A DNA stretch of 14,924 bases from assembly GCA_035532215.1 (NCBI GenBank), contig DATKRK010000179.1:1-14924 (forward strand). Reading direction: 5' to 3'. The DNA is from JAICIG01 sp035532215. Lineage in GTDB: Bacteria; Planctomycetota; Planctomycetia; Pirellulales; JAICIG01. Position 1 is the stretch's first letter. Every line of letters begins with the position of its first letter. The notes beneath the pieces were generated by a model that was not told the DNA's origin, made no database searches, and was given only the letters and a program-made list of their open reading frames with translations. This document shows, piece after piece, positions 1-6,830 of this stretch. The position numbers were made by a program, and so were the translations under genes.

Positions 1-126
1 CGCAATCGAATCAACCCGCGCGTCATCAAACAAAAAGTCTCGAAGTGGCCAAAAAAACGGCCCCAGCATCGCGGCCCCCGTCCGCCGACGAAAACCTTTA
101 TGCAGTCCGTCGTTTTGACTAATTGA
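1..126 (+). CDS. C-terminal fragment of an IS4-type transposase
   Basis: The first reading frame is open from the window edge to a TGA at 124-126 and gives 41 residues. They contain NPRVIKQKVSKW, then KRPQHRG, then PTKTFMQSVVLTN at the end. As I recall, many planctomycete IS4-like DDE transposases end in the pattern NPRVxKxKMSxxxxKRxxHR...P.PTxxFxxAVVxL, and this tail fits it without gaps. The catalytic core lies outside the window, so I cannot say whether the element is intact. The transposase stop is only 45 bases from the 3' end of the convergent GT87 gene, so the element end must fall in or near 127-171. I did not recognise its terminal inverted repeat. The family assignment is from memory of the C-terminal pattern only. 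Confidence 0.5.
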   Translation, partial: RNRINPRVIKQKVSKWPKKRPQHRGPRPPTKTFMQSVVLTN

Positions 127-171
127 ACGGTATTGGGGCTAGTTCAGCGACTTGCTCGGCGCCGGCGTCGG

Positions 172-1533
172 TCAAGCTGCCCGTTTGGACACGCAATCGC
201 GCGAAAGCGGCGGCAACGCGCATCGCTGCGGCCAGCGCCTGGCGAGCCCCTGGCAACCGGCGAGCCATAACGCCATCGATCCGTACGTGGCCACGCCCAT
301 ATCGCGCAGCACTTCCATGCCTGGAAAGTGAGGGATCGTCATACAGAATGCGTTGAAGGCCAATAACGCCGCCAAGCGCCGGGGCAAGTCCGGGGCGGCT
401 GCATTTTCCCAGGCCGAGGCCAGCAGTCCCATCACCAGCGGCGCCGCCAGGCAAAAATAGTGCAAATGGCAAACCGGGCTGGCCGCCAACATGACGAGGA
501 TCAAACCGCCCGCGGCAAGCACCGTCGCGATCCCGTCGCCAGGCCTGGTTCCGCTGGAAGCAGCCAGCGTGGCCAGGGTCAACATTGCGACCAGGCTCAT
601 CGCGAGGTAACGAATCCAATCCGGAGACCGGCGCGGACGTGTCGCGCGGTCGAGAAACAACGTGTTGTGAATCGCCGCGGATATTGATTGGCTATCAGTC
701 CCTGTCACGTCGATGACTTCCCGGGCGCGCGATTGATCATCCCCGATGCCCGCCGCCGGCAGCAGCATGACCTGATTCCATTTGCGGTAGTCTTCCCAGG
801 TCTGCCGCGGACCTCGGACGACCGCCGGCACGATGACCAGTCCCAGCGCCAAGCCCGCCGCGCAGCCGGCTAGGCAGCGCTTGTCGCGGCGCCAGAGGGG
901 ATAGATCAACAGAAACGCCGGAATCACCTTGATGCAAATCGCCGCGGCAAGCCAGGCGCCGGCCTGCCACTTTCGGCCGCGCAACAGGGCGGCAATCATG
1001 CCGCACAGCAACAGCAACAGCAGCAAACCGACCTGACCTCGCATGAGCGTATGGCCGATCGCCGGCAGGCAAGCCAGCACCGGCCAAATGCGCAAACGCC
1101 ACCAGCGGCGGTCTCGCTGCGGTTGCGAATCCGCTTGAAGCGAGGTCTGTTCCAACGCGCCGGCCAGCAGGTGCATCGCCAGGGCGGCGAAGGCCACGTT
1201 CAACGCATACCAGATGGCCACGGTCGCGGGATAAGGTAACATCCACGAGCGAGCCGCGCCGGCCGGCGCATCGGCCAGCGGCGCCAGCAGAATCGCAAAC
1301 AGCGGAGGATAGAGGTAATGGAATCCGTTTTCGTCGGCGACGTCGTACAGATCGCCGCCCGTCCGCACCGCCCAGGCTGCCCGGGTAAACACATTCCAAT
1401 CGCCCATCCGCCGCGGCAGCATCGTCGAGCGGAACAGGACCAGCGCGCTAAACGCCACGACGGTCGCCAAGAGCGCCCCCAGGCCGATTCGCTCCCAGCG
1501 GCTCAAGCTGGGAAAACAGGGGAGATTGGGCAA
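172..1533 (-). CDS. GT87 (DUF2029) family membrane glycosyltransferase
   Basis: Predicted 453-residue integral membrane protein of the GT-C fold, expected to transfer a sugar from a polyprenyl-phosphate donor on the outer face of the cytoplasmic membrane. Visible features are a first membrane segment at about residues 16-36, MGDWNVF with the candidate catalytic Asp45, LYPPLFAILLAPL (74-86), a Leu-rich segment at 168-184, IKVIPAFLLIYPLWRR (201-216) and SPVCHLHYF (352-360). The YPPLF, IKVIPA and HLHYF blocks are typical of the DUF2029/PimE-like family. I chose the TTG at 1533 because the first membrane segment would be lost with any later start, and a GAGG sits nine bases upstream of it. The length is normal for the family. 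The acceptor and donor cannot be deduced. It is separated from the upstream operon by 297 bases and probably has its own promoter. Confidence 0.8.
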   Translation of the reverse strand: MPNLPCFPSLSRWERIGLGALLATVVAFSALVLFRSTMLPRRMGDWNVFTRAAWAVRTGGDLYDVADENGFHYLYPPLFAILLAPLADAPAGAARSWMLPYPATVAIWYALNVAFAALAMHLLAGALEQTSLQADSQPQRDRRWWRLRIWPVLACLPAIGHTLMRGQVGLLLLLLLCGMIAALLRGRKWQAGAWLAAAICIKVIPAFLLIYPLWRRDKRCLAGCAAGLALGLVIVPAVVRGPRQTWEDYRKWNQVMLLPAAGIGDDQSRAREVIDVTGTDSQSISAAIHNTLFLDRATRPRRSPDWIRYLAMSLVAMLTLATLAASSGTRPGDGIATVLAAGGLILVMLAASPVCHLHYFCLAAPLVMGLLASAWENAAAPDLPRRLAALLAFNAFCMTIPHFPGMEVLRDMGVATYGSMALWLAGCQGLARRWPQRCALPPLSRDCVSKRAA

Positions 1534-1660
1534 TGAAATTGACCTCGATTCGACGGATCGCGTCGGAACCGGCGATTAGATCGGACCGTGCGGTCGTCAA
1601 GAATTATTTATTATCGCAAATTCCTTCGCGCGTGGGGCAAGCGATGATAGTATCGGGCCT

Positions 1661-1675
1661 CATGCTGGGAGCATG
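1661..1675. repeat. Inverted repeat CATGCT-GGG-AGCATG
   Basis: A perfect 6-3-6 inverted repeat lies upstream of the GT87 gene. A weaker one (TTAC-TTCCT-GTAA, 1676-1688) follows directly on the plus strand. It could be an operator or a small hairpin. It has no U tract in either direction, so it is not a convincing terminator. Confidence 0.4.
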
Positions 1676-1806
1676 TTACTTCCTGTAAAAAATGCTCGGA
1701 ACGAAGTGGCGCGTCCATTGTCCGCCCGCCGCCCGGCGGCGTCGATACGAGCCCAGTGTCCTTTCGCCTTGCAAGACGATCAGTTTCTGTCGTTCAGGCG
1801 GGTGGT

Positions 1807-1818
1807 TGTTTATAAACA
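1807..1818. repeat. Perfect 12-base palindrome TGTTTATAAACA
   Basis: This AT-rich palindrome starts 12 bases downstream of the alcohol dehydrogenase stop codon. Copies of TCGT(T)CAGGCG lie on both sides of it. It may be a protein-binding site or chance; no function is assigned. Confidence 0.35.
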
Positions 1819-1830
1819 TTCGTCAGGCGT

Positions 1831-2859
1831 TCACTCGCGAACCTGAATAATCACGCGGCCGTGGGCTTGCCCGCCGCGAACCGCTCGCAAGGCTTGGTTG
1901 ATTTGACGGAGCGGGTAGGTTGCCGAGATTACCGGCCGGATCAATCCCCGCGCCATCAAGTCGATGGCATCCCGTGCGTCTTGCATCCCGCCGTTCCGCG
2001 ATCCGATGATTTGCAGTTCGCGCTGAGCGATTTGGATCGTGTCGATCGCCGGGCATTCCGCCTCTTCGCCGATGACGATGATCTTGCCGCCGGGCGTGCA
2101 AAGGCTTGCCGCAAGCCGCATGGTTTGGGCGAGGCCGATCATTTCGAAGACGCAATCGGCGCCGTCCTTGCCGTCGATGGAACAGGCGCGCACCCGATCG
2201 GCGACATCTTCGGCGGCCGCGGGAATTGCCCAACTCGCCCCGGCTTGCCGAGCCAAGTCGAGGCTGGCGGCGGAACGACTGATCGCCGCGGAGCGTACGC
2301 CGGCGTCTGACAGTAGTTGGACGAGCAGCAACCCGATTCCTCCGACGCCGAAAACGACCGCCAAGTCTCCGGGCTGAAGGTCGGCTTTGCGCAAGGCGTG
2401 GACGGCAGTGATGACCGCGCAACTCGTCAATCCTCCCACATCAAACGGCACGTTGTCCGGCAAGGGCAATAGGTTGCGGGCGGGCGCTTTGAAGTACTCC
2501 GCGAAACCGCCCGGCAGCGTCACGCCGATGATGCCGCGCAGATGTCGGGCCTGAGCGTGCTCGCCGGCCCGAGTGTTGCGGCACTCGCTGCTGCTGACAA
2601 ACAGATGCGGCACGACGCGTTGACCGAGCGCGACTCCCTTCGCCTCGCGACCGACTTCGACGACGACGCCGGCTGGCTCGTGACCGGGAATGTGCGGCAA
2701 GGACGGGACGTAAGCCAAGCCGTCCTGAACGTGCAGATCCGTCCGGCAAATCCCGCAAGTGTGCGTCTCAACAAGGACCTCGTCCGGTGCGAGCACGGGG
2801 TCCGGCGCCTCCTCGACGGAAAATGCCTTGCCAATCTCTTTGAGGATTGCTGCTTTCAT
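1831..2859 (-). CDS. Zinc-dependent alcohol dehydrogenase (MDR), structural zinc site degraded
   Basis: 342-residue medium-chain dehydrogenase/reductase expected to interconvert an alcohol and a carbonyl with NAD(P). The catalytic zinc ligands are present: Cys38 in CGICRTDLH, His60-Glu61 in the GHE motif, and Cys147. The nucleotide-binding loop is GVGGIG at 171-176. The loop that normally holds a second, structural zinc with four cysteines (about 88-106) keeps only Cys93; the other positions read Ser90, Thr96 and Ala104. The flanking residues HLFVS and LRGIIGV are well conserved, so this looks like real substitution and not a frameshift. It is the last gene of the GntR-BKACE operon, with its ATG 18 bases after the DUF1501 stop. 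By position it may supply or remove the keto compound handled by BKACE (inference). The substrate is unknown; sorbitol or threonine dehydrogenase-like activity is equally possible. Confidence 0.85.
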   Translation of the reverse strand: MKAAILKEIGKAFSVEEAPDPVLAPDEVLVETHTCGICRTDLHVQDGLAYVPSLPHIPGHEPAGVVVEVGREAKGVALGQRVVPHLFVSSSECRNTRAGEHAQARHLRGIIGVTLPGGFAEYFKAPARNLLPLPDNVPFDVGGLTSCAVITAVHALRKADLQPGDLAVVFGVGGIGLLLVQLLSDAGVRSAAISRSAASLDLARQAGASWAIPAAAEDVADRVRACSIDGKDGADCVFEMIGLAQTMRLAASLCTPGGKIIVIGEEAECPAIDTIQIAQRELQIIGSRNGGMQDARDAIDLMARGLIRPVISATYPLRQINQALRAVRGGQAHGRVIIQVRE

Positions 2860-2877
2860 GGACGATTTTCCGGCTCC

Positions 2878-4263
2878 TCACAGGAAGAGTTTGCGAACCG
2901 GCTCTCCCTCACCCACGCGGATTGGCCGGCCGAGTCGGTCATGGATCACGCTGGCGGGATCCAGACGGAAACGCCAAAAGAGCGTCGCCGCAAGGTCGCC
3001 GGACGAGACGGGGTCTGAGTTTGGATAGGCGCCCTGCTTGTCGCTGGTTCCATACACGATACCGCCCTTCACGCCGCCACCGGCCAGAACCATGCTGAAG
3101 CAATCGGGCCAGTGGTCCCGGCCGCCGCCTTCGGCCTTGGTCACGGTGGGACTGCGGCCGAACTCGCCAATCCAGATAATCAGCGTGGAATCCAACAGGC
3201 CCCGGGCCTCCAGATCCTCGATCAGCGCGGAAAATGCCTGGTCGGTCTTCGGCAACAGGTCGTCCTTGAGGACGCTGAAATTCTGGGAATGCGTGTCCCA
3301 GTCGTCGCCGCCGCCGATTTCCGGGTCGCCAATGGAGTTGACGGTCACGAACCGCACGCCGGCTTCCACCAGCCTGCGCGCCAACAGCAGGCTTTGCCCG
3401 TGTCTGTGCCGCCCATAACGCTCACGGGTAGGTTGGTCTTCCTGCGCGATGTCGAAGCCCTGGCGCACTGCGTCCGAGCGGAGCAGGTCGAAGGCCCGTT
3501 CGCGAAACGCATCCATGGACTTGTGAGCGGTCCCCGTTTCGGCGGCTTGTACCTGCTGGTCGATGAGGCGTGACAGACTGCGACGGTGCTCCAGGCGCGC
3601 GAGCGGCATGCCGCCTGGCAGAGTCAATTCCGGGACGCCGAAATTCGCGGCGTTGGGGTCTTGCGAGAGCTGGAAGGGACTGTACGAGTCGCCCAAGAAC
3701 CCCGGCCCTTGACCCGGCAGCTTGCCAAGCCTGCTCACCACTTGGGGTAGTGCGACATGGGGCGGTACAAGGCTTTGCTGCGGCATCAAACGGCTCAGAA
3801 CCGACCCAAAGCACGGATAACTGTTCGGGCCATCGTGGAAAATAATGTCCCCCTCCAGCGGTGTGTGACCGCAGAGCGTCTCGGTAGCCGCCGCATTGTG
3901 GTCGCGCATGCGATGGTGCATGCTGCGCACAATGGCCAACCGATGCGCTAGGCTCGCCAACCGTGGCAAGTGCTCACAGACGCCCAGCCCTGGTACGCTG
4001 GTCGAAACGCTCTTGAACTCGCCTCTCACTTCGCGCGGCGCATCGGGCTTCAAGTCCCAGGTGTCGAGATGGCTCGGTCCGCCGGTTTGATAGAGCAGGA
4101 TGCAAGATTTGATCGGCGAGGCGGCCGTGCCGTCTCCAGCGCGGCCCGCCTCTGCCGCTTCAGCCCGAAACAACTCTGCCAGATTCAGTCCTAGGAAACC
4201 CAGGCCGCCGATGCGCAACAGATCTCGGCGAGTTATGCCACTCAAAGGGTTGAAATCCGCCAT
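2878..4263 (-). CDS. DUF1501 family protein with twin-arginine start
   Basis: 461-residue protein of the DUF1501 family, which is distantly related to the alkaline phosphatase/sulfatase fold and expanded in planctomycetes; its biochemical role is unproven. The N-terminus has TRRDLL with Arg12-Arg13 followed by a hydrophobic stretch (15-30), consistent with Tat export. Family blocks are GGPSHLDTWD (61-70), DDWDTH (320-325), GEFGRSP (366-372) and GRDHWP (381-386). I chose the ATG at 4263 because it puts the twin-arginine motif at the N-terminus and has GGAGAG upstream. An in-frame extension to 4374 would overlap the neighbour and bury the signal. Its start codon overlaps the stop of an 11-codon minicistron in a TGATG arrangement, which suggests translational coupling. 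DUF1501 genes often sit beside DUF1553/DUF1549 cytochrome genes; here it is inside a metabolic operon, which is less usual. Confidence 0.85.
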   Translation of the reverse strand: MADFNPLSGITRRDLLRIGGLGFLGLNLAELFRAEAAEAGRAGDGTAASPIKSCILLYQTGGPSHLDTWDLKPDAPREVRGEFKSVSTSVPGLGVCEHLPRLASLAHRLAIVRSMHHRMRDHNAAATETLCGHTPLEGDIIFHDGPNSYPCFGSVLSRLMPQQSLVPPHVALPQVVSRLGKLPGQGPGFLGDSYSPFQLSQDPNAANFGVPELTLPGGMPLARLEHRRSLSRLIDQQVQAAETGTAHKSMDAFRERAFDLLRSDAVRQGFDIAQEDQPTRERYGRHRHGQSLLLARRLVEAGVRFVTVNSIGDPEIGGGDDWDTHSQNFSVLKDDLLPKTDQAFSALIEDLEARGLLDSTLIIWIGEFGRSPTVTKAEGGGRDHWPDCFSMVLAGGGVKGGIVYGTSDKQGAYPNSDPVSSGDLAATLFWRFRLDPASVIHDRLGRPIRVGEGEPVRKLFL

Positions 4264-4313
4264 CAGTCGCTCTCCATTAACAGGTTGAAATCCGCCATGA
4301 GGCGCTCTCCATT
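4248..4313 (-). repeat. Tandem duplication of the DUF1501 translation start region
   Basis: Two 31-base copies at 4248-4278 and 4283-4313 match at 29 positions and are offset by 35 bases. Each copy carries, in minus-strand order, the GGAGAG ribosome binding site, an ATG, and the codons for Met-Ala-Asp-Phe-Asn. The offset is not a multiple of three, so the upstream copy opens a different frame. That frame stops exactly at the downstream ATG. Confidence 0.9.
4263..4298 (-). CDS. 11-codon minicistron ahead of the DUF1501 gene
   Basis: This short frame encodes MADFNLLMESD and ends in TGA, with the final A shared with the ATG of the DUF1501 gene (TGATG). It has its own GGAGAG, the duplicated copy of the DUF1501 ribosome binding site, and starts 17 bases after the stop of the TIM barrel gene. 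Its first five residues equal those of the DUF1501 protein because it arose from the tandem duplication. It may act only as a translational coupler. There is no evidence that the peptide itself matters, and it could be a neutral by-product of the duplication. Confidence 0.5.
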   Translation of the reverse strand: MADFNLLMESD

Positions 4314-4315
4314 CT

Positions 4316-5128
4316 TCACAGACCCAACTGTTGTTCCACTTCGCGGATGCGCGGTGCGTTGTGCCGTGCCCCATCCTCCAGCAACGGATAGTTGAACAGG
4401 TCGTTCGTAAGCGTACCCTTGAAGCCGACCTGCCTCAGCGCGGCCGCCACGGCGCGCAGGTCGAGTTCTCCATCGCCGATCGGCAGGTGCAACGCATAGG
4501 TCCGCCGGTCGCCATCCGAAAAATGGAGGTGCCGAATGCGTTGGCCAAGCGTCGCAATCGCGTCGACGTAGGTTTGCGGCTGGCCGACGCCGTAGTGGCA
4601 GACGTCGTACAAAATGCCGACCTGTCCCGGCGGCTGCCGTTCGGCGACCGCATCGACGAAGTCGATCGCCCAAGCGTCGTCCATGCTCAACGTGTCTGGG
4701 TGCGGCTCGAAGACCAGTCGCAGGTTTTTCGCCACGCAGTATTCGGCCACCGGTCGAAACAGCTCGACGCACGCTTTGCGGCACTGCTCGGGTCTGCGAT
4801 GACCGTTTACCGACGCCCACGGATCGTGGCTGATGATCAAACCCAAGTTCAGGTCGGCGGCCCAGTCGATCGCCCGGCGGAAGTTGGCCAGCGTCTCGTC
4901 GAACCGCTCGTAGGGTTGCACGTCGACCCAGCAATCGAAGCCATGGAGATTCAGCCCGAGAGATGCCGACCAATCGGCGAACCGGCGGCGCAAACCCGGC
5001 GTGGCGAGTTTATTGAAGAACGGCGGGCGCGAGAGCTCCAACGAGTCGAAGCCGGCCTGCCGCACGGCGCGACAGATCGCCTCGATGCTCGGGTTCTCAT
5101 GAAAACTCACTGCGTTGATCCGGGCCAT
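4316..5128 (-). CDS. Xylose-isomerase-like TIM barrel (sugar phosphate isomerase/epimerase family)
   Basis: 270-residue protein of the AP endonuclease 2/xylose isomerase-like TIM barrel family, whose members isomerise or epimerise sugars, inositols and related acids at a divalent metal. Candidate metal ligands are Glu141 in VFEPH, Asp175 and His178 in LYDVCH, His202 in RHLHFSDGD, and Asp243 in TNDLF. The last position is usually Glu (xxELF or similar), so the Asp here is a conservative change. GDGELDL (218-224) is the usual loop before the last helix. The length is normal and the protein has no signal peptide, so it should be cytoplasmic. It is the third gene of the operon, 28 bases after the BKACE stop. 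No good Shine-Dalgarno is visible before the ATG at 5128, so it may depend on translation of the upstream gene. The substrate cannot be assigned. Confidence 0.8.
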   Translation of the reverse strand: MARINAVSFHENPSIEAICRAVRQAGFDSLELSRPPFFNKLATPGLRRRFADWSASLGLNLHGFDCWVDVQPYERFDETLANFRRAIDWAADLNLGLIISHDPWASVNGHRRPEQCRKACVELFRPVAEYCVAKNLRLVFEPHPDTLSMDDAWAIDFVDAVAERQPPGQVGILYDVCHYGVGQPQTYVDAIATLGQRIRHLHFSDGDRRTYALHLPIGDGELDLRAVAAALRQVGFKGTLTNDLFNYPLLEDGARHNAPRIREVEQQLGL

Positions 5129-5156
5129 GCTATGCCATCAAGTCCACTCGGTAGGA

Positions 5157-6050
5157 TTACGCTTGTTTGCCCTCGGGCCAGATCATCTGCCGGGCTTCAT
5201 CGGGAGTGGCGATCTCACGCCCCAACTCGCGCGAGATGCGCACGATCTTCTCGACAAGCTCGGCGTTGCTGCGGGCGTATTGGCCGGGGGCCAGAAACGG
5301 ATTGTCCTCCATGCCGACGCGCACATGGCCGCCGAGAATGATCGCCGTCGTCAGCACCTTCCATTGCTCTGCCGGATCCATCACGCTCGTGTTGTAGAGG
5401 AAGCCGGTCGGCAGGTGGTGGTGGTTGAACAGCATGGCCTCAACCGTCGGCGGCGTGTAACTGCCGCCGCGCCAACCCAGGAAGAACGTGATCCAGACCG
5501 GCGTTTCGAGCAATCCCTTCTGCACCATGCGCTGGGCGTTCCAGACGCCGCCGTAATGAAAGCACTCGGCCTCGATTTTCACGCCGAGTTCCGAGGTGAC
5601 CCGGCAGTATTCCTCCAACTCCGGCCGGTTGTGCAGTCCGTACAACTCGACAGGCTCGCGGCCCGGCTCGTAGTCGAAGCACTCGTCGTGCGGGTTGAAG
5701 CACGTCGAAATCATGTCCGGCTTCTGCTCGATCATGAGCTGCCGGCGCTGCGGAAAGCGACCGTTGGCGATGCCGTACTGAATGATCGGCTTCGTGCGGG
5801 AACCATCGAGAATGTCCTGGCGGAGCTTGGCCCAGCCGGGTATATCGAGGTCCGACAGACGCGTGCCGTCCGGCTGGATCTTCTCGTCGATCGTGTACGG
5901 TCCGTGCAGGTGGCAGATGCTGGCCCCGGCATTCACCGATCGAACGTACTCGCGAGCAACCTCGTCGTAACCTTTCGGCGTGGGATTGTGCGGATTGCTG
6001 GGAAAGGCCATCGTGCAATCGCAGGTGACGGTAATGATGAGCTTGTCCAT
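5157..6050 (-). CDS. BKACE (DUF849) beta-keto acid cleavage enzyme
   Basis: 297-residue member of the beta-keto acid cleavage enzyme family. These Zn2+ enzymes condense a beta-keto acid with acetyl-CoA and release acetoacetate and a new CoA ester. The family includes Kce, which acts on 3-keto-5-aminohexanoate in lysine fermentation, and enzymes for dehydrocarnitine and other keto acids. Visible landmarks are the N-terminal LIITVTCD, the zinc site CHLHGP (His47, His49), and GHVRVGMEDN with Arg244 and the zinc ligand Glu248. The four-residue Arg-Glu spacing matches that of Kce. The ATG at 6050 directly follows the GntR stop with no gap, and a GGAGG lies inside the end of the regulator gene, so the two are probably co-translated. 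The regulator and the downstream dehydrogenase suggest a dedicated catabolic role. The true keto acid is unknown. Confidence 0.87.
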   Translation of the reverse strand: MDKLIITVTCDCTMAFPSNPHNPTPKGYDEVAREYVRSVNAGASICHLHGPYTIDEKIQPDGTRLSDLDIPGWAKLRQDILDGSRTKPIIQYGIANGRFPQRRQLMIEQKPDMISTCFNPHDECFDYEPGREPVELYGLHNRPELEEYCRVTSELGVKIEAECFHYGGVWNAQRMVQKGLLETPVWITFFLGWRGGSYTPPTVEAMLFNHHHLPTGFLYNTSVMDPAEQWKVLTTAIILGGHVRVGMEDNPFLAPGQYARSNAELVEKIVRISRELGREIATPDEARQMIWPEGKQA

Positions 6051-6722
6051 TCAGGCCTCCAAATCGGACGTCGAAAGGTGGGCTAATTGCAGTTCCATCG
6101 ACTGCACGCAATGCGCTCGCATGGCACGCTCGGCTGCATCGGGATCGCCGGAACCGATCAATTCCGCAAGCAGCAGATGCTGGCGCGGCGGGCGCTCCAT
6201 TTGGTGGGCGATCGCACTACCGCGTGCGAGCATCCGGACGAGCTGATTCGCACGCAACGTCTCGACCAGCGCGCGAGCACCCGAGAGCTGCGCGATTCGC
6301 AAATGAAATCGTGAATCTCGTTCGGACGCCTGCTTCCAATCGCCATGAGAATCAATCAGCTTGTCCAGTTCTTGGGCCAAACCCGTGAGCTCCTCGAGCT
6401 GCGTCCGCGAGACACGGCCGGTACACTGGCGAACGGCCTCGCATTCCACGGCGGTTCTCAGAATGTGTTGATTCCGAAGTTCGTCGGAATCGAGCCGGCG
6501 AACGCGCGCTCCCCAGCCACGTTCCGTTTCGAGGAGTCCTTCACGCACTAGTTCACGCAATGCCTCGCCGACCGGCGCCATGCTCATGCCCAGTTCCGAC
6601 GCGAGCGGCCGCAACGGCAGTCTCTGGCCTGGCGTTAACCGGCCTTCGATGATTCGCTGTCTCAGGTGACGATGTGCCTTCTGAGCCAGGGTTTCGTCCC
6701 CCTCCACAAAAGTCTTCGGCAT
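6051..6722 (-). CDS. GntR-family transcriptional regulator, FCD domain (FadR subfamily)
   Basis: 223-residue regulator. Residues 12-76 form the winged helix, with the GntR signature PGQRLPLRPLASELGMS followed by PVGEALRELVREGLLE. Residues 85-215 form an all-helical FCD ligand domain. Its usual metal/ligand residues are present: Asp136 and His140 in ERDSRFH, His182, and His204 in RAHC. FCD regulators typically bind an organic acid such as a sugar acid, lactate or dicarboxylate. It is the first gene of the minus-strand operon and has AAGGA ahead of its ATG. A divergent region with a TTGACA promoter and three repeated sites lies directly upstream. This suggests that it controls its own operon (inference), and perhaps also the divergent PQQ-like gene. 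Confidence 0.88.
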   Translation of the reverse strand: MPKTFVEGDETLAQKAHRHLRQRIIEGRLTPGQRLPLRPLASELGMSMAPVGEALRELVREGLLETERGWGARVRRLDSDELRNQHILRTAVECEAVRQCTGRVSRTQLEELTGLAQELDKLIDSHGDWKQASERDSRFHLRIAQLSGARALVETLRANQLVRMLARGSAIAHQMERPPRQHLLLAELIGSGDPDAAERAMRAHCVQSMELQLAHLSTSDLEA

Positions 6723-6733
6723 GACGGTCCTTT

Positions 6734-6762
6734 ATGTTCTTGCAATGTTCGATCATTGTTCG
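6734..6762. promoter_or_regulatory. Candidate GntR operator: three phased WTGTTC sites and a palindrome
   Basis: WTGTTC occurs at 6734, 6745 and 6756, each 11 bases apart, about one helical turn. The two later copies overlap the inverted repeat CAATG-TTCGAT-CATTG (6743-6758). The block sits just downstream of the proposed -10 element of the operon promoter, covering the likely transcription start, a position that suits repression. Autoregulation is inferred; no known FadR-type consensus (TGGTnnnACCA) is seen. Confidence 0.45.
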
Positions 6763-6765
6763 TAG

Positions 6766-6792
6766 ATTAAACGCCGTTCCTAGAATTGTCAA
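6766..6792 (-). promoter_or_regulatory. Candidate sigma70-type promoter for the GntR-BKACE operon
   Basis: On the minus strand a perfect TTGACA (6792-6787) is followed after 15 bases by TTTAAT (6771-6766). The spacing is short of the ideal 17. A start near 6759 would give a leader of about 37 bases before the GntR ATG. On the opposite strand TAGAAT (6781-6786) could be the -10 of the divergent PQQ-like gene. Confidence 0.4.
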
Positions 6793-6830
6793 CCAATCGC
6801 CCTGAATTCTTTTAGACTCCGGAGACTGCC

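Larger units (their letters stand above)
1534..1830. other. Intergenic region upstream of the GT87 gene
   Basis: No gene is supported here. An AT-rich patch at about 1600-1625 stands out against the GC-rich surroundings. On the minus strand it contains GATAAT (1615-1610), a possible -10 element for the GT87 gene, but no well-spaced -35 is evident. Two inverted repeats lie in the region and are listed separately. I saw no U-tailed terminator hairpin for the operon that ends at 1831. Confidence 0.4.

Noticed and set aside
44..65. GGCC-A-rich-GGCC possible hairpin near the left edge
   Set aside because: The stem has only four pairs and lies inside the transposase coding sequence.
119..619. 166-codon minus-strand frame at the GT87 3' end
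   Set aside because: It is out of frame with the GT87 gene and carries no family pattern. I considered a frameshifted GT87 tail, but the GT87 frame itself continues with hydrophobic segments to its stop.
4331..5341. 336-codon plus-strand frame opposite the TIM barrel gene
   Set aside because: It crosses two real genes and their gap and has no recognisable domain.
5115..6086. 323-codon open frame on the plus strand opposite the BKACE gene
   Set aside because: Its translation is Arg/Val/His-rich with no motif, while the minus strand encodes a clear DUF849 enzyme. Long antisense frames are common in GC-rich genes.
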